From assembly GCA_045565995.1 (NCBI GenBank), contig JBJLEF010000009.1, positions 1 to 64,000 on the forward strand: a stretch of 64,000 nucleotides of DNA, read 5' to 3'. Made by a program: the position numbers and the translations under genes. Positions 1-7,857 of the stretch are shown here, one piece after another (the stretch's first letter is position 1; every line of letters begins with the position of its first letter). Below the pieces are notes generated by a model that was not told where the DNA came from, searched no databases, and saw nothing but the letters and a program-made list of their open reading frames with translations. This stretch comes from UBA721 sp002705165 (lineage in GTDB: Bacteria; Planctomycetota; Planctomycetia; Pirellulales; Pirellulaceae).

Positions 1-1880
1 ATTTCGACAAGCTGAGCTACTGAACTATCAGCGTTCGCAAACTCAGGAACAAATTCCACTTCTCCGATGCTCTTACGTTTATCAATCTGCTTTGCGGGAT
101 CGGTAAATTCGAAAAATAACAAATGGAAAGAGTATTTCTCCAAGACCTCTTTTTGATCGAGCTCGGTCGTTGCTTCCGCGATAACCTGGGCATAGAGACG
201 ATAGGTGCCCGGAAAAGGACTGCGAACCTCCTGTCCAACGATGCCACCCGTCCCAGGTAAATCTTGCCTTTGATACCTGAAATTCAAGTGTTGATTTACC
301 GACATCTTCCCAATGACTCCCGCTTTCTCCACTTCTGCGGTGAAGGTGCTGGTATTAATAAACCTCCAACCTTTGGGACGGGACGGGAAATTGGAAGGAT
401 GCAGAACCTGCTTGCCTTCAAAAGAAGTCTGTCGAATCATCATACTTTCGTCAAAGTCTGGCACCCGGGCAACATCGCCGGTGGACTCACAACGCTCTGA
501 CGTTGCGGCAGTATCGCCTAATAGCTTGAAAAGCGCGGGCTGTTTCGAGAACGCCAATTCTCGCCCAGCAGGATCAGTAAACGTCCCCTGGTAATTCAAC
601 CCTGCCAAGTGAAACACCGTGGACGTCAAATGCCCAGGATCGACCTTGTCGGAGATAGCATAGGCACCATGCGAATCAGATTCCCCATAAACCTGTCCAC
701 CGCTAATACCGGCGCCCGCTAAGCTTGCACTGAAGACGGGGCCCCAATGATCCCTACCCCCTTTGGGATTTATCTTCGGGGTTCTCCCAAATTCGCCTAT
801 CGCAACCACGAGCGTCTCGTCTAGCAGCCCTCGTTGTTCCAAATCCTCGATTAAGGCTGTATAACCAACGTCAAAAATCGGGCAAAGGACGTCCTCGAGG
901 CGATCGGCATTTTGGGCATGAGTATCCCAGAGCGGATTATCTGCCGCATTGTCGCCCGGTTCCCGGGGCCAATTCACATGAACTAACCTTGCGCCGGATT
1001 CTATCAAACGCCTCGCGAGTAAAACACACTGCCCCCAGCGATTTCGTCCATAGCGGTCGCGAATATGTTCCGGTTCTTCCTGAATATTGAAGGCATTTCG
1101 CGCCTTACCACTGGTTAGCAGTTCGAAGGCTTGCTGTTGATAACTGTTCACCGTATCCAGGAGTTTGCTCCCTTCTACCTCCCGCAAACGGTCCTCCAGC
1201 TTAGCCTGCAGAGAACGACGGTCCTTCATCCGGCTTAGAGTCACACCAATCGGCTCAAAGCCTTCGATCTTATAGTTCCGTCGCGAGGGATCGCCGACAA
1301 AATGCTCAGGGGCCCATTGCGTCCCCATTAACCCCCCGAGTTGCCCGGCCGGCGTCACATTCTCGTTTTGGCGGACGTAGTCAGGGATTACCACCGAACT
1401 CAGCCCAGGCATCTTCGAACTTGGCTTATACCGCTTGATGATCGAACCGTAAAACGGCCAGTCACTCTTCTGAATCGTACGGGCATTAGGCCCCTGATAT
1501 TTGTAACCGGTTAACACCCAGTGCCCGCTACTAGAATGAATATTATCATCGGTCGACATCGATCGGATAACGGCCAACTTGTCAGCAATCCCTGCGGTAC
1601 GCGGAAGTAGCTCACTAAATTGGATGCCAGGGATATTAGTTTGAATAGGGTTAAATGGGCCCCGGATTTCTACCGGCGCATCTGGCTTGGGATCAAACGT
1701 CTCATGCTGGGGAGGACCACCGCAGAGATAGAGGAATATAATATTCTTGGCACGCCCAAATGACGAGCCCAGTTGAGTAGGCTGCGGAGACGCCTTCACT
1801 AAATCGGCAAGACCAAGGCCACCAAGTGTGAGACCGCCAACACGCAATAGTTCTCGACGATCATATAACTGAATACTCAT
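1..1880 (-). CDS. DUF1501 family protein, C-terminus beyond window edge
   Basis: The frame starts at the ATG at 1880 and stays open to base 1, so the C-terminus is missing. The N-terminus has a twin-arginine-like export signal (DRRELLRVGG, then a Gly/Leu-rich stretch), as is usual for DUF1501 proteins. The family has a sulfatase/alkaline-phosphatase-like fold. Typical stretches are visible: YLCGGPPQHETFDPKPDAP early, RRLIESGARLVHVNWP mid-protein and GEFGRTPKINPKGGRDHW later. After the usual DUF1501 end (about residue 440) roughly 170 more residues follow. They look beta-rich, with alternating hydrophobics such as FPGTYRLYAQV, and could be a jelly-roll or carbohydrate-binding-like domain; that part is inference. 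The substrate is unknown. A second, ordinary-length DUF1501 gene lies at 45577-46953 beside its usual DUF1549/1553 partner, whereas this copy has no such partner in view. Confidence 0.85.
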   Translation of the reverse strand, partial: MSIQLYDRRELLRVGGLTLGGLGLADLVKASPQPTQLGSSFGRAKNIIFLYLCGGPPQHETFDPKPDAPVEIRGPFNPIQTNIPGIQFSELLPRTAGIADKLAVIRSMSTDDNIHSSSGHWVLTGYKYQGPNARTIQKSDWPFYGSIIKRYKPSSKMPGLSSVVIPDYVRQNENVTPAGQLGGLMGTQWAPEHFVGDPSRRNYKIEGFEPIGVTLSRMKDRRSLQAKLEDRLREVEGSKLLDTVNSYQQQAFELLTSGKARNAFNIQEEPEHIRDRYGRNRWGQCVLLARRLIESGARLVHVNWPREPGDNAADNPLWDTHAQNADRLEDVLCPIFDVGYTALIEDLEQRGLLDETLVVAIGEFGRTPKINPKGGRDHWGPVFSASLAGAGISGGQVYGESDSHGAYAISDKVDPGHLTSTVFHLAGLNYQGTFTDPAGRELAFSKQPALFKLLGDTAATSERCESTGDVARVPDFDESMMIRQTSFEGKQVLHPSNFPSRPKGWRFINTSTFTAEVEKAGVIGKMSVNQHLNFRYQRQDLPGTGGIVGQEVRSPFPGTYRLYAQVIAEATTELDQKEVLEKYSFHLLFFEFTDPAKQIDKRKSIGEVEFVPEFANADSSVAQLVE

Positions 1881-1998
1881 ACCTAATCCACGCTATTAAG
1901 CTAAGTGGTTTCTTGAATATAGTTTTATTATACCAAGACCACCAAGCTTTTACTCAGGATGTTTGCCGAGTCGAACCGTCTTGAATGCTCTCCAAGAA

Positions 1999-2039
1999 GA
2001 AACGGCTTATCCAACACAATGCTGCGAGTAAGCCGTTTC
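1999..2039 (-). terminator. hairpin downstream of aldehyde dehydrogenase gene
   Basis: A perfect 11-bp inverted repeat (GAAACGGCTTA at 1999-2009, TAAGCCGTTTC at 2029-2039) encloses a 19-nt loop just past the stop of the minus-strand aldehyde dehydrogenase gene. On the minus strand the stem is followed by TTCTTGG rather than a clean U-run, so it may be a weak terminator or a 3' stabilising hairpin. Confidence 0.5.
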
Positions 2040-2055
2040 ATTAAACCGCCTTTTT

Positions 2056-3552
2056 TTACAAGGGGCGAATCACAGAGATATTTCGGTAGTAATCCAAAAG
2101 TGTTTCTATGGAGACCACTCCGCCACCCATACCGCTCTTCTTAACACCCGCATACGGTACGCCATGAACGATAACATTATGGGAATTGATCCAGCCATTT
2201 CCGGATTCGAATGACTCGGCGACACGCTGGCACTTCGCGAGATCCTGCGACCAGACACTATTCGCTAGCCCATAGTCGGTATTATTCGCTAAGCGAACAC
2301 CCTCTTCCTCCGAATCAAACGGTGCAAGATAGGCGACGGGGCCAAAGATCTCTTCCACAGCAGCTACGTTATCGAGCGACCCGGCCAACAACGCCGGTTT
2401 GACGTAATGCCCGCCGTCACAACCGTCGACAGAGGCGGCACCACCTTCAAGAATAAGGTCTGCCCCACCGGCAACTCCTTTCTCCAAGTAACCTAATACA
2501 CGTTCCCGCTGCTTAGCACTGACAACAGGGCCCATCTGAGTGGCTGAACCAAGCGGATGACCAATGGCCACCTGTTCCATTTTCGCTTTGACCTTACCCA
2601 CAAATTCGTCGTAAATATTTTTATGAACCAACCAACGCGTTGCGTCACAACACACCTGTCCGGTGTGGAAGGTTATGGCGCCAACCAGACCATCGGTCGT
2701 GAATTCCATATCGCAATCATCAAAAACAACAGCTGCACCTTTACCACCCAGTTCCAGCTTGACGGGAGTGAGATTTGCACCACTAGCTGCGGCAACCAGG
2801 CGACCCACCTCGGGCGAACCTGTAAACGACATCCGACAAAAGCCGGGGTTTTCCGAAACGGCCCTTCCTGCCGTTTCTCCCAGCCCAGGCACAATATTGA
2901 TCACTCCATCAGGCACTCCAACTTCCGTCGCCAGTTGCGCTAAATACAGCGTCGAGAGGGGGGTATCTTCTGCCGGCTTCACTACGACTGTGTTACCAGC
3001 AGCCAAAGCCGGGGCTATTCCCCAGCCGAGCAATAAAAACGGAAAGTTCCAGGGAATGATAAAACCACAGGGTCCCCAGGGGTGACGCACAACAGCCGCT
3101 TCATGATTTTTTACTGCCAAAACTGTACGACGTTCAATATTGAGAGATAAATCTGCGAAATAACGCATGGTGTCTATGAAATTCTGCACATCTCCACGAG
3201 CTTGCTCAAGAATTTTTCCGCAATCAAGCGCCTCCAGTTGGGAAATAGTCTCGATCTGGCTTTCGACGGCATCTGCTAAACGATGGAGGATCGCACTGCG
3301 TTCATTCACAGCCATCGTTGCCCAACCAGAGTTTTTAAAGGCCTCATCTGCTACGCGGACAGCATTATCCACGTCAGCTTTTTGAAAACTGAAAACTTCT
3401 GCTAATACTTCACCCGTACCGGGATCCTGCGTGGTAAACGTCTGTCCATCCGTCGCTTCGACGCCGTTACCGCCTACCCAACCCTTGAGCGGCCCAGATG
3501 CTAAGAATGCCTCGACCTTAGGACAAATCTCTTGACCTTGAATTGTTGCCAT
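2056..3552 (-). CDS. NAD(P)-dependent aldehyde dehydrogenase
   Basis: The 498-residue product has normal length for the classical aldehyde dehydrogenase superfamily, which oxidises aldehydes to acids with NAD(P)+ in the cytoplasm. The oxyanion/cofactor motif PWNFPF is at about 167-172, the cofactor-binding Lys in VVVKPAEDT at about 192, FTGSPEVG at 243-250, the general-base Glu in LELGGK at about 267 and the catalytic Cys in GQVCC at about 301. The ATG at 3552 is preceded by AGAGGAAT, a good ribosome-binding site. It resembles betaine-aldehyde/ALDH2-type enzymes, but the substrate cannot be fixed from sequence. It lies about 1.2 kb beyond the microcompartment operon, separated by an opposite-strand peptidase gene. 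A role in oxidising lactaldehyde or another sugar-derived aldehyde is possible but inferred. It is distinct from the CoA-acylating enzyme inside the operon. Confidence 0.93.
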   Translation of the reverse strand: MATIQGQEICPKVEAFLASGPLKGWVGGNGVEATDGQTFTTQDPGTGEVLAEVFSFQKADVDNAVRVADEAFKNSGWATMAVNERSAILHRLADAVESQIETISQLEALDCGKILEQARGDVQNFIDTMRYFADLSLNIERRTVLAVKNHEAAVVRHPWGPCGFIIPWNFPFLLLGWGIAPALAAGNTVVVKPAEDTPLSTLYLAQLATEVGVPDGVINIVPGLGETAGRAVSENPGFCRMSFTGSPEVGRLVAAASGANLTPVKLELGGKGAAVVFDDCDMEFTTDGLVGAITFHTGQVCCDATRWLVHKNIYDEFVGKVKAKMEQVAIGHPLGSATQMGPVVSAKQRERVLGYLEKGVAGGADLILEGGAASVDGCDGGHYVKPALLAGSLDNVAAVEEIFGPVAYLAPFDSEEEGVRLANNTDYGLANSVWSQDLAKCQRVAESFESGNGWINSHNVIVHGVPYAGVKKSGMGGGVVSIETLLDYYRNISVIRPL

Positions 3553-3743
3553 TTTGAATTCCTCTAGCTATAAAGTCCAGGAGCCTTGGCTCGTGGTTCA
3601 CTGACGATTTGTTTTGAGCTATTGATTTTAGCGGTTTGAAAACAGGACAACAACTTTCAAGGAACTGCTATTTTTTATACTTACATAAATCCGTTACACT
3701 CAGAGCTTAAGCTGCGCAAGATTCCCTTTAATTAAGACGTGCC

Positions 3744-4682
3744 ATGGTTAAACACACGCTACTACCGCTATGCATCCTCCTTATCACGCTCTCCTCTGCC
3801 GAAGCGGACAAAAAGCTGGGACTAGCGACATTTGCCCACATCGACACGATCGCCGCCGACACGTTCGAAGGTCGCCTCGCTGGTTCTAAAGGTGGATATG
3901 CAGCAGCTAATTACATCACGACTATCCTGGCAGACAACAAAGTAGAGCCCGCCGGGGATGGCAGTTATTTTCAGTTATTCAACAAAGTCTATCCAAATTG
4001 TCGAAACATCTTCGGGATTATCGAAGGTACCGATCCTCAACTATCAAAAGAATTAATCGCGGTAGGGGCACACTACGACCACGTTGGATTCGGAAAAGAT
4101 AAAAACTCCGGCCCCATCCATAACGGTGCAGACGATAATGCCAGTGGTACGGCGACTGTCCTTGAACTTGTTAAGCACTTTTCGAAAAAGAAACATCGCC
4201 TAAAACGATCGCTGCTGGTCTGTTTCTGGGACAGTGAAGAACAAGGTCTTATTGGGTCCAAATACTGGATGGAAAATCCTACGGTCGACGTCTCGAGAAT
4301 CATCTTCAAGGTTAATATCGATATGGTTGGCCGCTTAGATGGAGACACTTTAGAACTACAGGGGCACCGTAGCGTGCACGGTTTGAAACCGATATTGGGG
4401 AAAGCAAATGAAGGACTCGACATCAACCTGGATTACGTCTGGACTATGGTCGCCAACAGCGACCACTGGCCATTCATCAATGCCAACATTCCAGGTTTTA
4501 TGTTCCATACCGGCCTGCACAAAGAATATCACAAGCCAGAGGATGATCCGGAAACGATCGACATAGAGGGTTTGGGAAAAGTTGGCTTGCTTACCCGTCG
4601 GTTCATTAATCACCTCGGAACATCCGAAACGACACCGGAGTTCCGTGCCGAATCTCTTACCGAAAAAATGCCGAAGAAATAG
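3744..4682 (+). CDS. secreted M28 family zinc peptidase
   Basis: This 312-residue protein has an N-terminal signal peptide (hydrophobic residues 6-18, then SSAEA). M28 peptidases are two-zinc aminopeptidases or carboxypeptidases. The expected metal ligands are in order: His in GAHYDH (about 110), Asp in HNGADDNASGT (about 130), Glu pair in DSEEQGLIGS (about 165), Asp in NIDMVG (about 193) and His in EYHKPEDD (about 263). A PA (protease-associated) domain, often inserted in this family, is not obvious; the protein is compact. It stands alone on the plus strand between the aldehyde dehydrogenase gene and the end of the microcompartment operon, and its product probably acts in the periplasm or outside the cell. 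Substrate specificity is unknown. Confidence 0.93.
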   Translation: MVKHTLLPLCILLITLSSAEADKKLGLATFAHIDTIAADTFEGRLAGSKGGYAAANYITTILADNKVEPAGDGSYFQLFNKVYPNCRNIFGIIEGTDPQLSKELIAVGAHYDHVGFGKDKNSGPIHNGADDNASGTATVLELVKHFSKKKHRLKRSLLVCFWDSEEQGLIGSKYWMENPTVDVSRIIFKVNIDMVGRLDGDTLELQGHRSVHGLKPILGKANEGLDINLDYVWTMVANSDHWPFINANIPGFMFHTGLHKEYHKPEDDPETIDIEGLGKVGLLTRRFINHLGTSETTPEFRAESLTEKMPKK

Positions 4683-4698
4683 AAAGATTTCCGCGCAT

Positions 4699-4743
4699 AA
4701 AAAAGGCGGAAGTTACTAATCCGAAAACCAGCATCTTCCGCCC
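4699..4743 (-). terminator. intrinsic terminator of the microcompartment operon
   Basis: On the minus strand, GGCGGAAG (4742-4735) pairs with CTTCCGCC (4712-4705) around a 22-nt loop and is followed at once by TTTTTTAT (about 4704-4697). It sits between the last microcompartment gene and the convergent M28 peptidase gene. Stem, position and U-run fit a rho-independent terminator for the operon. Confidence 0.8.
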
Positions 4744-4760
4744 GGAGAAACGTTTCCTTT

Positions 4761-5702
4761 TTAACCGCGTCCGATGCGTTCTAAAACTGTAGCAACCGTT
4801 TGACGAAGTACATTACCGCTATTTCGCAATCCCTGAACTTCCTTTGGCCAGAGTTCAATCTCAAGGCGATCGACAACACCCTGACGGCCTATAATTGTGG
4901 GGACAGACAGGGCGACATCTCGAATTCCGTAGGCTCCCTGCTGCACACTTGAAACTGGCAAGATACGCTGACTGTCTAGGGCAATCGATTCGATAACATC
5001 GCGAATCGCGATTCCTACCGCAAATCCAGCTCCGCCTTTTTTACGAATCACCTCAGCACCACTGCCACGCGTGCGTGTGAAAAGTTCATTACTTAGATTA
5101 GGTGTCCAACGTGGATGCTTTTCCAGTGGCAAACCGCCCACGGTGGCACTAGACCAAATGGGGACCATGCTCTCACCATGCTCTCCTAAGATCAGTGCCG
5201 ACACCTGCGTTGGAGGGGCATCAAGTTGCTGAGCTATTAGACTGCGAAACCTGATAGTGTCGAGCTGTGTCCCCAGGCCAATCACCTGATTAGGAGGCAG
5301 TCCGAGACGGTCCGCTGCGACATAAGTAAGGATATCGACTGGATTGGAAACCACAAACACGATGGCATCTTGTCGGACTCCAACCCGATTTATTTCATCA
5401 AGTATTGAGACAAACAGGTCCGTATTGCGATTGATGAGGTCCAGACGACTTTCGTCTGGCTTGCGTCGCAACCCTGCGGTGATACAAATCACGTCGCTGT
5501 CTGCCACATGTTCATAGCCTCCAGCAACTATTTTCTGGTCGGCGGTACTAGGGCCACCATGAAGGATATCTAACGCCTGGCCTTCAGCCGCTTCTAAATT
5601 AACATCAAGCAGAGCGATTTCGCGGACGACCCCGCCACACTGCAACGCGAATGCAGCACTCGAGCCGACAAGTCCTCCAGCCCCTATAATACTTACTTTC
5701 AT
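4761..5702 (-). CDS. malate/L-lactate dehydrogenase family protein of the BMC operon
   Basis: This 313-residue NAD-dependent 2-hydroxyacid dehydrogenase is the last gene of the microcompartment operon. The Rossmann motif IGAGGLVGSS is at about 6-15, the substrate loop is TAGLRRKPDESR (75-86) and the catalytic His is in LGEHGESMVP. In this family the residue aligned with position 102 of dogfish lactate dehydrogenase sets specificity: Gln for lactate dehydrogenase, Arg for malate dehydrogenase. Here it is Arg (R80), so by that rule it looks malate-type. Planctomycete PVM compartment loci are known to carry a dehydrogenase of this family, proposed to recycle NAD+/NADH for the aldehyde dehydrogenase. 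Its true substrate in that setting is unsettled. It has no evident encapsulation helix. The start ATG at 5702 follows GAGGAAC. Confidence 0.88.
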   Translation of the reverse strand: MKVSIIGAGGLVGSSAAFALQCGGVVREIALLDVNLEAAEGQALDILHGGPSTADQKIVAGGYEHVADSDVICITAGLRRKPDESRLDLINRNTDLFVSILDEINRVGVRQDAIVFVVSNPVDILTYVAADRLGLPPNQVIGLGTQLDTIRFRSLIAQQLDAPPTQVSALILGEHGESMVPIWSSATVGGLPLEKHPRWTPNLSNELFTRTRGSGAEVIRKKGGAGFAVGIAIRDVIESIALDSQRILPVSSVQQGAYGIRDVALSVPTIIGRQGVVDRLEIELWPKEVQGLRNSGNVLRQTVATVLERIGRG

Positions 5703-5729
5703 TTCTCTGTTCCTCTTTCCAATGCCGAG

Positions 5730-6602
5730 TTAGGCCGTAGCCTTTTGACTAGCCAGTGCTGACATTACACGTTCCGTGATCATCTGAACCAGTTGTTCCT
5801 GGTCCCCGCCGTTGCCGACATTTGCGTTCGAGCCCGTGTAACCGCCCATTGCCGGCGGAGCCTCAAACGTACGACGCGCCACACCCGAATTCTCCCAACT
5901 GTCTTTGAAGACAGTATTCGCGCACATGTCGCAGTCAGAATATTCATCGGCCCGAGGATCAGAAAAACCAAGTTTCGCCTTAAGCTCTAACAACTCCCGT
6001 TGTTTATCTTCCGGAAAGTAACTGATATTCCCAAGGCCTTTCGCCAGCATAAGCATACGACAATAGGCGTCTAAAATTTCCGTCCACCAATATGCCTGTT
6101 CGACGTCCGCACCATAACTGACCGTACCATGATTCGCCAACACAATCACATTCGTTTGGTTTACGAACGGGAGAATTGTCTCAGCGAATGCCTTCCCGCC
6201 GGGTGTCTCGTAACGTGTGATCGGAACGTCACCTAGGAAAATTTCGACTTCTGGCAAGACACATTGCGGAATAGGTTCCCGAGCGATTGCAAAGGCAGTC
6301 GCGTGAGGAGGGTGACAATGCACCACACTCTTAATTTCAGGGCGAGCTTTATAAATTTCCAAATGAAGTAAAGCTTCACTGGATCTTTTCTTGCGTCCCG
6401 CCGTCTGGTTACCTTCCATATCGATCGTACAAATATCATCCGGTGTCAAAAACCCCTTCGAATGCATCGTCGGAGTGCAGAGAACTTCATTGTCGCTGAC
6501 GCGGACGGAAATATTTCCATCGTTTGCTGCGGCGAAGCCCTTATTGTAAATCCTGCGACCTATGTCACAGATATCCTGTTTGACCTTAAACACGTTAGCC
6601 AT
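5730..6602 (-). CDS. class II aldolase with C-terminal encapsulation peptide (BMC signature enzyme)
   Basis: This 290-residue protein belongs to the class II aldolase/adducin family (L-fuculose-1-phosphate or rhamnulose-1-phosphate aldolase type). These cleave the sugar phosphate to dihydroxyacetone phosphate and L-lactaldehyde. The zinc ligands expected for the family are visible: HCH in VVHCHPPHATAF (95, 97) and His in ANHGTVSYG (158), with a catalytic Glu in SSEALLHLEIY (about 76). The body ends near residue 215. It is followed by a Cys-containing stretch (SDCDMC), a Gly/Asn-rich linker and a final amphipathic helix at about 269-286 (QLVQMITERVMSALAS), typical of peptides that target cargo into microcompartments. 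In PVM-type compartments this aldolase is the signature enzyme, so the locus probably serves fucose/rhamnose degradation. No fucose or rhamnose kinase or isomerase is visible in the window. Confidence 0.92.
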   Translation of the reverse strand: MANVFKVKQDICDIGRRIYNKGFAAANDGNISVRVSDNEVLCTPTMHSKGFLTPDDICTIDMEGNQTAGRKKRSSEALLHLEIYKARPEIKSVVHCHPPHATAFAIAREPIPQCVLPEVEIFLGDVPITRYETPGGKAFAETILPFVNQTNVIVLANHGTVSYGADVEQAYWWTEILDAYCRMLMLAKGLGNISYFPEDKQRELLELKAKLGFSDPRADEYSDCDMCANTVFKDSWENSGVARRTFEAPPAMGGYTGSNANVGNGGDQEQLVQMITERVMSALASQKATA

Positions 6603-6631
6603 TGTTACGTTTCTCCTAATTTCAACAGCAA

Positions 6632-6913
6632 TTAACTGACATCAAGTTCATCTAAAATCGCGGCATTATAAGCGTCCACCGGTTTCAATTCCGGTCGAAA
6701 TGGTTGAGCCGCCTCGCCACCCTCGCTGAGGGCCACGATATCGCCATATCCAACGCCTAGTTCGTCCCACATGACTAAAAAGCCTGTGGAACTTGTATCT
6801 TTCTTTTGGAGCTCTTCAAGAGTCAGCGGCACCACGGCCTTTAGGGTAGCCGCTTCAAACTCAGCGACGCTTTGGCTGAGTGTGACCGTGCCTATTACTT
6901 TTGCGAACCTCAT
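6632..6913 (-). CDS. BMC-P pentameric shell protein (EutN/CcmL family)
   Basis: This 93-residue protein is one of three EutN/CcmL-family shell proteins in the operon; such pentamers cap the vertices of the icosahedral shell. The family start is clear (MRFAKVIGTVTLSQ), followed by VVPLT and the conserved loop VGYGDIVALSEGGEAAQPF. The tail after residue 72 (ELKPVDAYNAAILDELDVS) gives the usual C-terminal helix and includes the D-A-A-I-L signature seen in many BMC-P proteins. It lies 19 bp after the unknown protein gene and 29 bp before the aldolase gene, so it is co-transcribed. Confidence 0.92.
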   Translation of the reverse strand: MRFAKVIGTVTLSQSVAEFEAATLKAVVPLTLEELQKKDTSSTGFLVMWDELGVGYGDIVALSEGGEAAQPFRPELKPVDAYNAAILDELDVS

Positions 6914-6932
6914 CTTGAAACCCCTTCCTCAA

Positions 6933-7589
6933 TTAAAGCCATGCCGGTATCGCCGCATATTGTTTTTGCAAAAACACCTCAATCACTCCGCTCAACCGCC
7001 AAGGACTACCGTCCCACGCCGCTACCACGATGACGTTGGCAGCCGTCGCCTCACAGCGTCGCTCTACCACAGCTGGTTCCTCGAGTGAACCAACTTCAAC
7101 AGCGCGTAGGACTGGACTTCGACTTAGAGCAATGACGGCTACTTCCGGTTCCGGTGTAACCAGGACGACCCGATCACCTCCCTCACAAATCCGTGTTGTT
7201 TCCCTGCTTGCTTTTACAATGCAATCGAACCGATTTACATCGCTTCTTAAGGATCTGACGCCGGCTGGAAGTTCGCAGTCACAATCCACCATGACCAAGC
7301 TCCCCATCAACCGCGCGCCTTGTCTTCCACTTTCCTGAACCGAATCGCGGCGAAGGATTAACCCGCGTTCCCGAAACAAATCTTTTGCCGCTGGTGTAAT
7401 GACGGCATCCGATCGAACAATCACCTCGCGACCTGGTTGGTCAACGGTGGGGACTTGTTCCGTTGTTATCACCCTGTCATGTAACGCCTTCGACGTCTCT
7501 TGCGATGACCTCGGTTTTTGATCAAGTTGATCCACCAGGCGGGTTACGACCTCATCAATTACCGTTTGAATATCTTCTGGTTTTAGCAT
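6933..7589 (-). CDS. uncharacterised microcompartment operon protein with N-terminal encapsulation-like helix
   Basis: The enzyme family of this 218-residue protein is not recognised. Residues 4-24 (EDIQTVIDEVVTRLVDQLDQ) form an amphipathic helix like the targeting peptides on the aldehyde dehydrogenase and PduL of the same operon, so it is probably lumenal cargo. After a polar linker comes VITPAAKDLFRERGLIL (about 64-80), a short motif that recurs in several BMC-associated proteins. A mixed alpha/beta region follows with Rossmann-like beta strands (RVVLVTPEPEVAVIALSR, NVIVVAAW) and two Cys in VDCDCELPAG. Its start overlaps the stop of the preceding BMC-P gene by 7 bp, indicating translational coupling. 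PVM compartment loci are known to contain a conserved protein of unknown function at about this place. A sugar-phosphate-isomerase-like or regulatory role is possible but not supported by any motif I can name. Confidence 0.75.
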   Translation of the reverse strand: MLKPEDIQTVIDEVVTRLVDQLDQKPRSSQETSKALHDRVITTEQVPTVDQPGREVIVRSDAVITPAAKDLFRERGLILRRDSVQESGRQGARLMGSLVMVDCDCELPAGVRSLRSDVNRFDCIVKASRETTRICEGGDRVVLVTPEPEVAVIALSRSPVLRAVEVGSLEEPAVVERRCEATAANVIVVAAWDGSPWRLSGVIEVFLQKQYAAIPAWL

Positions 7590-7846
7590 TCGTCTTTAAT
7601 ACCCATCACAGACCATCTGGCCGGCGTTGCCTCCGCATTGAGCAGATCCCGCATCGCTTTCCCATCCGAGGTAATGATGACCGTATCACCTTTACCGGCC
7701 CCCGCCGTGTCAATCGCCAACAAAGGGCAACCATCCGGTGTCGTGCCATCCAACAAATACGGTTGAACGATCAACATCTTTGATCCCACCATGGAATCAT
7801 GCTTCATCGTGGACACGGCAGTTCCCAGAACACGCGCTTCTTGCAT
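7583..7846 (-). CDS. BMC-P pentameric shell protein (EutN/CcmL family)
   Basis: This 87-residue vertex protein has the family core: an N-terminal strand (ARVLGTAVSTMKHDSMVGSK), the LIVQPYLLDG strand-turn, an AIDTAGAGKGDTVIITSDG pore loop and a C-terminal ARWSVMGIKDEC. It begins 11 bp after the CoA-acylating aldehyde dehydrogenase stop, and its own stop overlaps the next start by 7 bp. It is closer in sequence to the BMC-P at 9325-9642 than to the one at 6632-6913 (shared VSTxKxxSMVGxKxLxVxPY), suggesting duplication of those two. Confidence 0.92.
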   Translation of the reverse strand: MQEARVLGTAVSTMKHDSMVGSKMLIVQPYLLDGTTPDGCPLLAIDTAGAGKGDTVIITSDGKAMRDLLNAEATPARWSVMGIKDEC

Positions 7847-7857
7847 TGGTTGTGTTC

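Noticed and set aside
1..60. Possible tRNA-like segment at the window start
   Set aside because: The DUF1501 frame continues through it without a stop and no cloverleaf could be drawn.
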